NCBI GenBank assembly: GCA_038380435.1
Contig: JAWZYU010000025.1
Span: 30,604,707-30,668,706, forward strand
Reading direction: 5' to 3'
Origin: Ryuthela nishihirai
Lineage: Eukaryota; Arthropoda; Arachnida; Araneae; Heptathelidae
DNA: 64,000 bases
Numbering within the stretch: the stretch's first letter is position 1; every line of letters starts with the position of its first letter. Below are positions 32,841 to 43,903 of this stretch, piece after piece. The translations under genes and the position numbers were made by a program. The notes below the pieces were generated by a model, which saw only the letters and a list, made by a program, of their open reading frames with translations, did no database searches and was not told where the DNA came from.

Positions 32841-33594
32841 CCGTATTTCCCCGAAAATAAGACTCTTTCTTATATTAATTTTTGATCCAAAAGACGCATT
32901 AAGGATTATTTTCAGAGGATGTCTTATTTTTTCATGTACAAAAAACTACATTTGTTCATGTACAAAAATCTACATTTATTCATGTACAAAAAATACATTT
33001 ATCCTTGTACAAAAAACTACATTTATTCATGTACAAAAACTATATTTATTCATGTACAAAAATCTACATTTATTCATGTACAAAAAACTACATTTATTCA
33101 TGTACAAAAAACTACATTTATTCATGTACAAAAAACTGCATTTATTCATGTACAAAAATCTACATTTATTCATGTACAAAAAATCTACATTTATTTAAAT
33201 ACAGTCATGTCATCTTCTTCTGGAACATCATCATAACTCTCCAAACCTCGAACTCCGGCCTGAATTTCTTGCGATTTCCTTTTGGCGCCAATCTCTCATG
33301 TCCAGCAATAGATTATAACTAAGTATTTACAAATACTTAATTATAATTTATATTATCATTTATTCTAAATATTAATGTCAATAATATTATTTGTTTATAT
33401 TTAATTATATATTAATATTATTATTTTATAATTCAATACGTCCGTCGTGGTTGCAACGGACGTACTAAATGCGTCCGTCTGGCTGACGATCTTAACTGGG
33501 GCTTATTTTTGGGGTAGGGCTTATATTACGAGCATCCTGAAAAATCTTGCTAGGGCTTATTTTCCGGTTGGGTCTTAATTTCGGGGAAATACGG
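32841..33594. mobile_element. TA-flanked inverted-repeat element with internal 24-bp array
   Basis: Begins CCGTATTTCCCCGAAAATAA at 32841 and ends with the complement (TTTCGGGGAAATACGG) at 33594, with TA on both sides. Inner similarities (GGGCTTATTTT near both ends) extend the repeat. There is no transposase. It sits directly after a hAT-like CAGTGGTTCCCAACT end at 32825. Confidence 0.75.
32930..33190 (+). repeat. 24-bp minisatellite, about 11 units, inside an inverted-repeat element
   Basis: The unit is close to CATTTATTCATGTACAAAAA plus 3-4 bases (AACTA or ATCTA). Units vary by one base in length. Open frames here read MYKKLHLF-type repeats in all three plus frames and are by-products of the array. 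Confidence 0.92.
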
Positions 33595-33596
33595 TA

Positions 33597-33991
33597 TTTT
33601 GAGTCCATCATCCTCTTTGCCTTTTCGAAAGTTCTTCTTGTAATTCGAAATATTTTCGCCCTATAAAACTAGCTTAATATATATTATATATCTACCGTAT
33701 ATGCAAATTCACGAATATTTCTGATAATATATACAAGAATTTCTACCTTTTTTTTCTGTCGAAACAGGCATGTTGTTTGCGAAATCCTGATCTCTGAAAA
33801 ACACTTTTCCAGTTTGTCACAGCGCACGACTCATCTCTAAATGGGCGTGTTCTCTTACGAGATATCCTCTATCAACTAGGAGTAGTGTCTAGGACTCTAA
33901 CTCTACGTAACAGGGGGGAAAAAATTTTTAATAATACAGAAGAGAAAAAAAGGCTTAGCTAGTATTTTTCTGGGAAACATTTTTCGCGATG
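33597..33991. other. Spacer, nothing recognised
   Basis: AT-rich DNA with homopolymer runs; no supported gene or repeat. Confidence 0.4.
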
Positions 33992-34240
33992 TCAAGCCAC
34001 ATGACAAGAAACGAATAGATCCACCCAGCGTGTCTGCTCAGTAAGTGGATGAACACTCACATCCCACTTCTTTAGTTTCCTGTTTGGTTCCTCTTTATGA
34101 ACATCGCCATGGCAATGCCATGAATCCTTTATGCCGCATCCTCCAGTATCCGCGAAGCTGTAGTTAATATCCCATAAACGTTTGGCGCGATCTTTTTTTA
34201 CACAAATTCCCGTGTTTTGTGTAAAAGACCACTTATACAT
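33992..34240 (-). CDS. Unrecognised small open frame (82 codons)
   Basis: An ATG-started frame in a non-repetitive stretch. Composition is protein-like (WSFTQNTG, CVKKDRAKRLWDINYS, GGCGIKDSWHCHGD), with five Cys and no hydrophobic run. No family recognised and no splice signals judged convincing. It could be an exon, a decayed element or chance. Confidence 0.22.
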   Translation of the reverse strand: MYKWSFTQNTGICVKKDRAKRLWDINYSFADTGGCGIKDSWHCHGDVHKEEPNRKLKKWDVSVHPLTEQTRWVDLFVSCHVA

Positions 34241-34394
34241 AGTGCTTCAATGGGTAGAATCCTATCACAGGATGACTCTTTGATGGATAGAATATAGTTT
34301 TTAGTTACTAGACATAATTAATAGTTTCTTTCGTGTATTTTTATGACTTATTGATGCTTGCTTTGTAATATTTTCAGTTTTATTTTTTTTAAAG

Positions 34395-34577
34395 GAAAAT
34401 TGTACGAATACAACGAGGAAACCAAGATTGTTCAAATTTCTTCCAACAAGGACATACCTGTATCTAAGAAAAGATTTTCCGGGGGAAAAAAGCCGCTGAA
34501 ATTAATCAGATTGGGTTGTAGTTCTAATATTTTTTTTCTGATACTAATGGGTTTAGAAAGTCTGTCGTCCGTTGCAG
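34395..34577 (+). other. Possible internal exon
   Basis: A pyrimidine-rich tract ending TTTTTTTTAAAG precedes an open stretch encoding GKLYEYNEETKIVQISSNKD and a basic PVSKKRFSGGKKPLK part. It ends at GCAG/GTGACA, a possible donor. Family unknown; it could also be chance in AT-rich DNA. Same strand as the exon at 5476, but a link cannot be shown. Confidence 0.22.
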
Positions 34578-34601
34578 GTGACATCAGCCGTGTGTTCGAT
34601 T

Positions 34602-35357
34602 ATTTTACCTCTGAGCTGCAATTTTTTAACACAATGGGCTAAATGGCCAGATCTATGGACCCCGAGGGCTCAGAGAAGTTCGAAGGAAGGGGACCCACTG
34701 GACAGCTGTTAGGAGACAGGTGATAGCCTCCAATAAAGACTATCCAGCGTGTTCTTTAACGTGAACAGGTTATGGCTCTCCCGCACACGGAGGCACGATC
34801 AACGTCCCATCCGACGGACCGCGGTCTTTCCAGGCCAATTGGTGTCCTCTACTGACCAAGGGTTGGGTAGTTTTACCTATGAGCGGCACTTTTTTGCACA
34901 CAATGGGCTAAATGGCCAGGTCACATGGACCCCGAAGGCTCAGAGAAGGTTGGGGGAGGGGACCCACTGGAACAGCTGTTGGGAGACAGATGGTAGCCTC
35001 CCGTCAAGGCCATCCAGCGTGTTCTTTAACGTGCACAGGGTATGGCTCTCCCGCACACGGAGCCACGGCTTAACGTCCCATCCGACGGACGGCGACCTTT
35101 CCAAGCCCATCGGTGTCCCCTACTGATCGTGGGCAGGACGGGGAATTTTGCGGAGATAAATCTCAACGCTGACCCAGCTGGGACTCGAACCTGGGAACTA
35201 CAGATTACGAGCCTGGCGCGCTACCGACTGAGCCACCCCCGCCCCCTACTGACCAAGGACAATGCGGGGAGTTTTGCTAAGATAAAGCTTGGAATATAGA
35301 ACCTTGGAACTGCAGATTACGAGCCTGGCGTGCTACCAACTGAGCCACATGAGCCCG
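34602..35357 (-). mobile_element. SINE-A, older copy split by a younger SINE-A
   Basis: Parts 34602-34860 and 35246-35357 are separated by the copy at 34862-35245, whose target duplication CTACTGACCAAG is sequence of this older element. More diverged than the insert (CTGAGCTGCAATTTTTTAAC tail). Confidence 0.88.
34862..35245 (-). mobile_element. SINE-A, full length, nested in an older SINE-A
   Basis: 12-13 bp target duplication CTACTGACCAAGG at 34849 and 35246. Complete, with consensus boxes on the complement. Confidence 0.95.
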
Positions 35358-35397
35358 CTAATTAGCCATGGTTATCTAAAATAAACTCCTACTTTGT

Positions 35398-35560
35398 GCT
35401 CGTTAAAGACCATATTGGATGGCTTTGACGAAATGTAGTAGTGTCATGTAGTAGTTGTTCATTGGATAGTCCTTTCCCTATTTATTTACGAGCCCTTAGG
35501 AGTCCTTGTGACCTGGCTGTGTAGTCCATTAAATACAAAAAAGTCGCGAATCTACTAATA
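35398..35560 (+). mobile_element. SINE-A tail remnant
   Basis: CTCGTTAAAGACCATATTGG through GGAGTCCTTGTGACCTGGCT to AAAAAAGTCG; strongly diverged. Confidence 0.55.
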
Positions 35561-35767
35561 GGTTACTATGAGGCCTCCATGGAGGTGGAGCGGAATTGGT
35601 TAAATCAGTATCGAGTCCGAATTCAGTATCAGTCAGTTCAGTATCAGTCAAGTCAGTATCAGTGTCCCCTGCCCCAGGTCAGGGGACACTGATGGGCTCG
35701 GAAAAGTGGCCGTCCGTCGCATGGGATGTAAAGCCATGTCCACTTGCGAAGGAGAAGCTGGAGTTGC

Positions 35768-36490
35768 CTCAGTCAGTATCGTGCCAAGTTCGTAATCTAC
35801 AGTTCCCAGGTTCGAGTCCCAACTGTACCAGCATGGAGATTTATCTTCGCTAACCCCTAACCTATACTCGGTGAGAAAGAAGATACCGTTATTCTTGGAA
35901 AGGTCACCATCCATCGGGTTGAATATTAAGCAGTCTGCATGGGAGTCATACCCTGTGCACGTTAAATGACACTATGAGCGGCCTTGATGAGAATTTTCCA
36001 TCTGTCTCCTAACAGCTGTCCAATAGGTCCTCTTCCCTCAATCTTCTCTGATCCCTCTTGGGATCCATTCTGTACTTCCCAGGTTCGAGTCCCAGCTGGG
36101 TCCGCATTGAGATTTATCTCCGCAAAACTCCCCGCCCTGCCCACGGTCAGTAGGGGACACCGATGGGCTTGGAAAGGCCGCCTTCCGTCGGATGGGACGT
36201 TAAGCCGTGGCCCCGTGCGTGGGAGAGCATACCATGTGCACGTTAAAAACACGCTAGAAGGCCTTGACGGGAGGCTACCACTTGTCTCCCAACAGCTGCT
36301 CCAGTGGTTCCCCTCACCCAACCTTCTCTGAGCCTTCGGGGTCCTTGTGACCTGGACATTTAGCCCATTGTGTGCAAAAAAGTGCCGCTCAGAGATAAAA
36401 CAACCCAATCCAACCCTTGTAATTCTTGTGTCCTGGACATTTAGTCCATTGTGCGCAAAAGAGTACCGCTTAGAAGTAAAACAACCGAAG
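35768..36490 (+). mobile_element. SINE-A, old copy split by another SINE-A
   Basis: Old head and body (35768-36068) and old tail (36419-36490, TGTCCTGGACATTTAGTCCA) surround a younger copy. The 5' flank holds a CAGTATCAGT simple repeat (35620-35670). Confidence 0.75.
36069..36416 (+). mobile_element. SINE-A, head trimmed, nested
   Basis: Starts inside the tRNA part (GTACTTCCCAGGTTCGAGTC), so it lacks the A box but keeps the B box. Ends CAACCCAATCCAACCC. Confidence 0.88.
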
Positions 36491-36504
36491 CCCTCGGTTA
36501 GAAA

Positions 36505-36715
36505 AAAACAATGATGGGTTTGAAAAGTCCTCATCATCCGTTAGATGGGACGTTAATCCGTGGCCCCGTGTACAGAACAGCCACGTTAAAGAACACTGCG
36601 GATGGCCTTAAAAAAACGTTTTGTGCCTCCTAACAGTGCTCCAATAGATTTCCTTCCCCAAATTTCTCTGAGTGACATTTTTTGCATACAATAGGCTAAA
36701 TGACAAGGTCAAAGG
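36505..36715 (+). mobile_element. SINE-A remnants, head-to-head
   Basis: A diverged plus-strand body (36505-36672) joins a short minus-strand tail (36673-36715, ATTTTTTGCATACAATAGGC). Confidence 0.6.
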
Positions 36716-36735
36716 GGTCACAGTTACTAGGAGAA

Positions 36736-37124
36736 GGGTTGGGTTGGGTTGTTTTACCTCTGAGCGGCACTTTTTTGCACACCATGGGCTAAATGGCCAG
36801 GTCACATGGACCCCGAAGGCTCAGAGAAGGTTGGGGGAGGGGACCCACTGGAACAGCTGTTGGAAGACAGATGGTAGCCTCCCGTCAAGGCCATCCAGCG
36901 TGTTCTTTAACGTGCACAGGGTATGGCTCTCCCGCACACGGGGCCACGCTTAACGTCCCATCCGACGGACGGCGGCCTTTCCAAGCCCATCGGTGTCCCC
37001 TACTGACTGTGGGCAGGGCGGGGAATTTTGCGGAGATATATCTCAACGCTGACCCAGCTGGGACTCGAGCCTGGGAACTACAGATTACGAGCCTGGCGCG
37101 CTACCGACTGAGCCACCCCCGCCC
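36736..37124 (-). mobile_element. SINE-A, full length
   Basis: TAGGAGAAGGG before the tail and TAGGAGAAAGGG after the head form the target duplication. One base is lost in GGGCCACGCTTAACG. Confidence 0.93.
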
Positions 37125-37129
37125 CTAGG

Positions 37130-37640
37130 AGAAAGGGATCAACCAAACAGTTGTTAGACAGATGAAATCTTCAAAGTTTTATTAACATGAATATCCTGCA
37201 CATAGACCATGCCTTAACGCTCCTTCGATAGACGACGACTTTTATAAGCCCATGTGGGAACTTGAAATCTCCGCAAGATGACGAGACTAGAACGATACAG
37301 AATGATCCAATTCCCGCCTTCATAGAAATTTTACATCTCTCAAAAGTTATCTTGGTATCCTTGTGGCTCTACCATTTAGCTTATTGTGTGCAAAAAAAGT
37401 GCTCTCGGATGTAAAACAACTGAACCCAATTTAGAGTTCGCAGATTACGGTCACCACTGTGCTTGCTTGAATTCAAATTTATCTCTGCCAGTCTCCACTC
37501 TGCCGTCGGTGAGAAAACGAACACCAATAACCTTTTAAAGGCATCCGTCCATCAGATGAGACGTTAAGCCGTAATTCCGTGTGCACGAGAGCCATATCCT
37601 GTGCACATTAAAGAACACGCTGGATAGCCTTCAATGAACG
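37130..37640. mobile_element. Several old SINE-A remnants
   Basis: Minus-strand remnant at 37130-37290 (ATAGACCATGCCTTAACGC), plus-strand tail at 37340-37430 (CTACCATTTAGCTTATTGTG) and plus-strand body at 37440-37640 (GAGACGTTAAGCCGTAATTC). All are heavily mutated; parts of some may belong to one broken copy. Confidence 0.6.
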
Positions 37641-37823
37641 TTTCCATCTGTCTGTAACTCGTATATCGGAATGATTGCGTTTACTCTAACCAGCGCTTGG
37701 AATCTTTGTTGCCTACCGGGTCTGAACCGTTCAGAAACGAACTCATCCCGATGACTTAAAAAAAGATCACAGAATGCTTCCGTCTCTGTAATGAAAATGC
37801 TTTTGTTCAGTCTATAAAGCAAG

Positions 37824-38206
37824 GGGCGGGGGTGGCTCAGTCGGTAGCGCGCCAGACTCGTAATCTGTAGTTCCCAGGTTCGAGTCCCATCTGGGTCAGC
37901 GTTGAGATTTATCTCCGCAAAATTCCCCGCCCTGCCCACGGTCAGTAGGGGACACCGATGGGCTTGGAAAGGCCGCCGTCCGTCGGATGGGACGTTAAGC
38001 CGTGGCCCCATGTGCGAGAGAGCCATACCTTGTGCACGTTAAAGAACACGCTGGATGGCCTTGACGGGAGGCTACCATCTGTCTCCCAACAGCTGTTTCA
38101 GTGGTTCCCCTCCCCCAACCTTCTCTGAGACTTCGGGGTCCTTGTGACCTGGCCATTTAGCCCATTGTGTGCAAAAATGTGCCGCTCAGAGGTAAAACAA
38201 CCCAAC
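37824..38206 (+). mobile_element. SINE-A, full length (reference copy)
   Basis: A 383-bp copy with perfect 12-bp target duplication CTATAAAGCAAG (37812-37823 and 38207-38218). Layout: GGGCGGGGG start; tRNA-derived head with A box TGGCTCAGTCGG and B box GGTTCGAGTCC, both perfect Pol III consensus; anticodon loop CTCGTAA, pointing to tRNA-Thr(CGT); a central domain with GGGACGTTAAGCCGTGG and GTGCACGTTAAAGAACACGC; a GC-rich part with CAACAGCTG and CCCCTCCCCCAACC; a 3' domain with CTGGCCATTTAGCCCA and GCTCAGAGGTAAAACAACCC. The T-stem no longer pairs, so this is a retroposon, not a tRNA gene. Spread is inferred to use LINE machinery. Confidence 0.95.
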
Positions 38207-38218
38207 CTATAAAGCAAG

Positions 38219-39055
38219 ACATTCAATTTGCGATCAAGACGTTTGGTGTGTGTTTATTTTTAGTGCATGTCCCCCATCCGCAATACAAGATAAAGTACTA
38301 TCTATCCCATATCGATTAACCTAGTGTTTTGGACTTCCAATACTCCTCAGTTAAACAATCTGTCTTTTCCATTTTATTCTCATCAGTCTCTAAATAAGAA
38401 TCGATGTACTATGATCTCCATTAGTGTCGGAACATACTGATGTCCTTTACATACTCTTTACAAACTGCGCTGATGCTTCGGAAAAGACATTTGATGATTA
38501 TCATTGGACATCGTTTTTTCGGTCCACCTGCTCTGCTCACCTCTTCCATTATGCATCCTAGTTGGAGACACAAAAGGAATTCTTTTCAGACACAATCTCC
38601 GAAATAAAAAAAAGGGGAAACAAAAATATCATGTACTTTCCAAGCAACCGTTTATCTTATCTCGTATCGCTGCTTGTGTCCATGGGCAGTGTCGACGTCA
38701 TGCTCGAGGAAACGTGAAGGTGGACACCCGTGACCCTTCAAATCATCTAAGTGAGGTCAGTAGAGCTCAGCGGTTTGTGTTCGCACAGAAACACTTATCT
38801 TTCAAAGGATAATTAGTTTCGTGACGTATCTAAAGCTGGTTAATCTCAATATCTATTCATTGGAATGGAGAAGAATTCACTTGGACGAAGACACACTGCA
38901 GACTTATTTTTGGCACAATTCACAAAGACGTCTAACAATCTTTGTTTGCAGCTTCAAGTACAAACACAAGAAGACAAGAAATGCCTCAGTAGTACCTTGG
39001 CCAAGAAAAAATATAAATATCACTTTTTCATATGCTTGAAATTAGCTTAAACAGA
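38219..39055. other. Low-repeat stretch with unsupported open frames
   Basis: The plus strand has frames at 38504-38812 and 38821-39039 with a basic, protein-like composition but no recognised domain, promoter or splice signal. It is one of the few stretches without visible repeats, so a decayed gene cannot be excluded. Confidence 0.25.
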
Positions 39056-39344
39056 TGTCTTCATTTTAGTTGGTAACGTATCAGGCTCGAAAACTACAGT
39101 TCCTCGGTTCGAGTCCCATCTGACAGTAATGTTATTTATCCTCTGTATGCCCCCACCTTGCTTTAGGTCAGAAAGGGGACATCGATTGTTTTGCAAAGGA
39201 TGCCTTTTGTCGTATGGGACCCGTGGCTCAGTGAGCAAGAAACTCATAACCTGGGCAAGTTAAAGAATACGTTGTTAAGAATACTGGATTACCACGAAGG
39301 AAGGCTTCCATGTGCCTGTGGATTCCCCTTCGCCACAACCTTTT

Positions 39345-40852
39345 ACAACTTTCAAGTGGATCACCCTTTCCCCACAACCATTTTTGCAACAGCTGTCAAG
39401 TGGATTCCCCTCCCCACAAACTTTGGCAACAGCTGTCAAGTGGATTCCCCTCCCCACAAACTTTGGCAACAGCTGTCAAGTGGATTCCCCTCCCCACAAA
39501 CTTTGGCAACATCTGTCAAGTGGATTCCCCTCCCCCACAACCATTGGCAACAGCTATTCCCCTCCCCACAACCTTTGGCAACAGCTGTCATGCTGATTCC
39601 CCTCCCCACAAACTTTGGCGACATCTGTCAAGTGGATTCCCCTCCCCCACAACCTTTTGCAACATCTGTCAAGTGGATTCCTCTCCCCCACAACCTTTTG
39701 CAACATCTGTCAAGTGGATTCCCCTCCCCACAACCTTTGGCAACAGCTGTCAAGTTGATTCTCCTCCCCACAACCTTTGGCAACAGCTGTCAAGTGGATT
39801 CTATTCCCCACAACCTTTGGCAACAGCTATCAAGTGGATTCCCCTTACCCACAAACTTTTGCAACAACTGTCAAGTGGATTCCCTCCCCCACAACCTTTT
39901 GCAACCGCTGTCAAGTGTATTCCCCTCCCCAACAAATTTTTGCAACAGCTGTCAATTGGATGTCTCTTTCCCCACGATCTTTTGCATCAGCTGTCTAGTG
40001 GATTCTCCTCCACCATAGCCTGTTTCAACAGCTGTCAAGTGGATTTCCCTACCCAAAATCTTATGCAACAGCTTTCAATTGGATCCCCATTCCCCAGAAC
40101 CTTTGCAACAGCTTTCAAGTGGATTCTCTACCACAAAAAATCTTTTGCAACAGCTGTCAAGTAGATCCCCTTTCCCCATAACCTTTACAGCTGTCAAGTG
40201 GATTCCATTTTCCACACAATCATTTGCAGCAGCTGTCAAGTGGATTCCTCTCCCCACAACCTTTGGCAAAAGTTGTCAAGTGGATTCCTCTCCCCCACAA
40301 CCTTTTGCAGCAGCTGTCAATTGGATTCCTCTCCCCAAAACCTTTTGCAACAGATGTCAAGTGGATTCCCCTCCCCCCACAACCTTTTGCAACAGCTGTC
40401 AAGTGGATCCACTACCCCAAAAAACCTTTTGCAACAGCTGTCAAGTAGATCCTCCTTCCCCATAATCTTTACAGCTCTCAAGTGGGACCCATTTTCTCCA
40501 CAATCATTTGCAACAGCTGTCAAGTGGATTCCCCTCCCCACAACCTTTGGCAACAACTGTCAATTGAATCCCTCTTTCCCCACAATCTTTTGCAACAGCT
40601 GTCAATTGGATTCTCCTCCACCATAAACTTTTTTAAGAGCTGTCAAGTGGATTCCCCTACCCAAAACCTTTTTCAACAGCTTTCAATTGGATCCCCCTTC
40701 CCCACAACTTTTGCAACATCTGTCAAGTAGATCCCCTTCCCCACAATCTTTTGCAACAGCTGTCAAGTGGATTCCCCTCCCCACAACCTTTGGCAACAGC
40801 TGTCAAGTTGATCCCTTCCTCACAACCTTTGGCAACATCTGTCAATTGGATT
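39345..40852 (+). repeat. 40-bp minisatellite, left block (about 37 units)
   Basis: The unit is GTCAAGTGGATTCCCCTCCC plus CACAACCTTTGGCAACAGCT. Variants have CTTTTGCAACA, TTGGATT or CTCCACCATA. The period is near 40 and keeps shifting by one or two bases, so long open frames in several frames are artefacts. It derives from the SINE-A internal segment. Confidence 0.95.
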
Positions 40853-43800
40853 CTGCCAGTTCAGTATGTCCTACTGATCTGGTCATCTATGGCCACTTTT
40901 TTCTTTTTTTTCAACCCTGCTGAGGAGTGGTCAACTTCACAGGGTCCTGGTGCTGACCATTTATACCTACTAGACTGGACTTGTTTATGGATTTGAGCTT
41001 GATTATGGATCCTGGACTTGCTGCACTGGTGGGCCTCTGTTGAGGGACAGTCTGCCGCTGTGTTTTCTGTTTGCTTCTGGGTTGCCAGCTCTAAGTGAAC
41101 AGAGGCATGGGATACCTTATATCAGCTGGTGGATAATCCTAATCAGAGGCCATCGCAGGTACCTGAACCTTACTTAGCTAGTTGGGCATCGTCAAGCCTA
41201 AACTGGAGTAATGCGTCTCAGGCAGGCCATGTGGCTCTTGAAAAAGTCCACTTGAAAAGGTGGTGCCTGAAGTTCCTACCAGCATCGGTGACTTCAGCCT
41301 TTAGCAGAGGAGGAACAGGTCTTTGCCCCATGCCTGCGATCAGGGGGCTGTTTGATATTGTTGGCCCTACCAATCTCAATAAACCTAATTTCTTTAAAAA
41401 TCCTACTAATCATTTTCTCTCTTCAGGAACGTGGAACGTGAGGACATTACATAGATTATTCTCTTGATGTCCTCATGCAGGAATTCCAGGGCTATAACCT
41501 AGATATTCTAGGCTTGCAAGAGACCAGATGGACAGGTAAAGGTGAGATACTTAAAAATAACTTTAAATTTCTCTTTACAGGGAGGGAGGATGGAAAGCAT
41601 CACCAAGGCGTGGGTCTGCTGCTCAGCAGACATGCTAATGATGCTCTTCTAGGATATGAGTGCATTAATGAAAGGTTTCTTACAGCAAAATTTCAGACAA
41701 GCGTTAAAGACTTGAATGTTATCTGCTGCTATGCCCCCACTGAGGATGCCGATGAGGATGAGAAGGATAGGTTTTATGAACAACTTCAGGATATTTTGAA
41801 TTCTGTCAAGAAAGGAGATATTACCCTTGTTCTTGGTGACTTCAATGCCAAAGTTGGTACCGACTCTGACCTTTGGGGAGGAGTAATAGGCCCTTTTGGT
41901 ATTGGTAGCTGCAATGACAATGGGCAACGTCTCCTACAGGTAAGTAAACTAAATGGTTTCAGAATAACTAACACATATTACAAACACCGCGACATACATA
42001 AATACACATGGGTTTCACCTGATGGGCTGCATAAGAATATGATTGATTATATATTAATTAACAGCAAATGGGCTAGTTCTGTTAGAAATACCAGGGCATA
42101 TAGGGGAGCTGAAATTGGATCTGACCATTACCTTGTTAAAAGTGTCTGCAGAGAGCTGTACCAGATAGTTAATGTTTTGTGTGGTAGAAAACGAACAGGT
42201 ATACAGGGATTGAAGGATAAACAAGGTAAGGTTATAGAAGGGGAGGATTCTGTCATGGCTAGGTGGGCTGAGCATTTCAGTGATGTTCTAAACAATGTGG
42301 TTAGTTCTACTTCCATTGTTTGCAATGATGATAGATGCATTGTTGGCTTTAATGTTGGCCCTATAACACAATCTGAAGTTAGTTTGGCTATTTCTAAACT
42401 TAAACTTCATAAATCCCCAGGGGTGGATGAAATTACTATGGAAATGCTTAGAGCTGGGAATGTTTCTGTTACCATTTGGATGACTGAAATTTTGAATAAC
42501 TTTTATGATAAAGGAATGGTTCCTAAAGATTTTACCAGAACTATTATTATCCCTATTTTCAAAAAAGGTGATCGCAGTTCTTGTGATAACTATAGGGGTA
42601 TCAGCCTACTCTCCGTTCCAGGTAAAGTTCTTTCCATGATTGTGCTTAATAGAGTTAAGAATCTGGTTGACAGGCAATTGCGTGATGAGCAATGTGGATT
42701 CAGAAATGGTAGGGGATGTGTAGATCAGATATTTTCACTTAGGCAGATTCTTGAGAAATGTTTAGAGTTTCAGAAACCTTTGGTTGCTAGCTTTGTTGAT
42801 TTCAAAAAGGCTTTCGACTCTGTTGATCGTCATAATTTGTGGTTGATTGTGAGATCATATGGTATACCAGACAAGTTAGTTAACATAATGAAAGCTCTCT
42901 ATAATAACACTGAGTCATGTGTGAGAGTTGGTAAGGCTTATAGCAATTGGTTTAGCATTACTTCTGGTGTTCGACAAGGGTGCATTTTGTCTCCTTTTCT
43001 CTTTAGTTTGGTTGTTGATTATGTTATGCGAAATTCACTTCAAGGGAAAGCTTTTGGCCTTAAATGGGCTGGAGATACGAAAATTTCTGATTTAGATTAT
43101 GCTGATGATTTAGCCCTTTTGGCAAATGATGTTGATGAGATGAACTCTTTCATTCGAACTGTTGATGAGACTGGTAGTACAGTAGGTTTTGTTATAAACA
43201 GAGAGAAAACTAAAGTGATGAAAATTGGTCAGGCAGGTTGTGATTCAGTTAATCTGAATGGTTGCAGTCTTGAGCAGGTGTCACAGTTTAATTACCTTGG
43301 GAGCTGCGTAACTGATACTGGTGATGTGCGGCATGAGATTAACAGACGAATAGGTATTGCTGCCGGGACTTTTAAGAATCTATGGAGATTGTGGAGAAAT
43401 AGGCGTATACACCTAAAGACTAAAATTAGACTGTATAATAGTTTGGTTCTTTCTAGGGTTAGTTATGGTAGTGAAACTTGGACGCTGTGTAAGCAAGATA
43501 ACAGGAAACTAGATGCTTTTGATTCTAGATGCTTATGCAGTATCTTGGGTATTAGGTGGTTTAACTTTGTAACTAATGATGAAGTTAGGCAAAGGAGTCT
43601 GCAACCTCCTTTAAGCAGCATATTGTGCAGAGAGAGACTCCGCCGGTTTGGCCATGTTGCCCGTATGGATAATTATAGATTGGCGAATAGGGTTATGAAC
43701 AGTGTGCCTAGAGGCCTCAGAAGGAGGGGGAGACCTAGGATGCGGTGGGCAGACAATGTCAAACAGGACCTTGTTAGAATTGGTGTACAGTGGTCGGATG

Positions 43801-43903
43801 CAGCAGATGTAGCTCAGGACAGAGGAGAATTAAACTGCGCGGTCTGGTTGGACCTCCGTAGCCCATGGCTGCTTGAGGATGATGATGATGATGATGATGA
43901 TTA
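40853..43903 (+). mobile_element. RTE-like non-LTR retrotransposon, 5'-truncated, inserted in the 40-bp array
   Basis: A LINE lying between two blocks of the 40-bp SINE-derived array. Homology with the sister copy at 6480-10397 starts near 40853, so about 150 bases of 5' sequence present in the sister are missing. The 3' end is a (GAT)n microsatellite at 43879-43901. Encoded domains in order are an AP-like endonuclease, a reverse transcriptase, and a C-terminal region with SYGSETW, FGHVARMD and RRRGRPRMRW motifs typical of RTE-type proteins. No clear target-site duplication is seen, which is hard to judge inside a repeat array. Confidence 0.85.
41129..41467 (+). pseudogene. Frameshifted N-terminal part of the RTE-like polyprotein
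   Basis: An open frame of 112 codons ending in GTWNVRTLHRLFS, the first endonuclease motif. In the sister copy the same motif runs straight on into the QETKW motif; here two bases are missing near 41455 and the frame stops at 41465-41467. The N-terminal 80 residues precede the endonuclease and have no recognised domain. The sister carries a related segment (SAFSGGGTGLCPMSAIRGLFD). Confidence 0.7.

Noticed and set aside
37830..37900. tRNA genes at SINE heads
   Set aside because: A and B boxes are perfect, but the acceptor and T stems do not pair and each lies in a SINE with target duplications; these are tRNA-derived SINE heads.
39191..40164. Long proline-rich open frames (275 and 284 codons)
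   Set aside because: By-products of the 40-bp array; all three plus frames are open in turn because the period is not a multiple of three and units drift in length.
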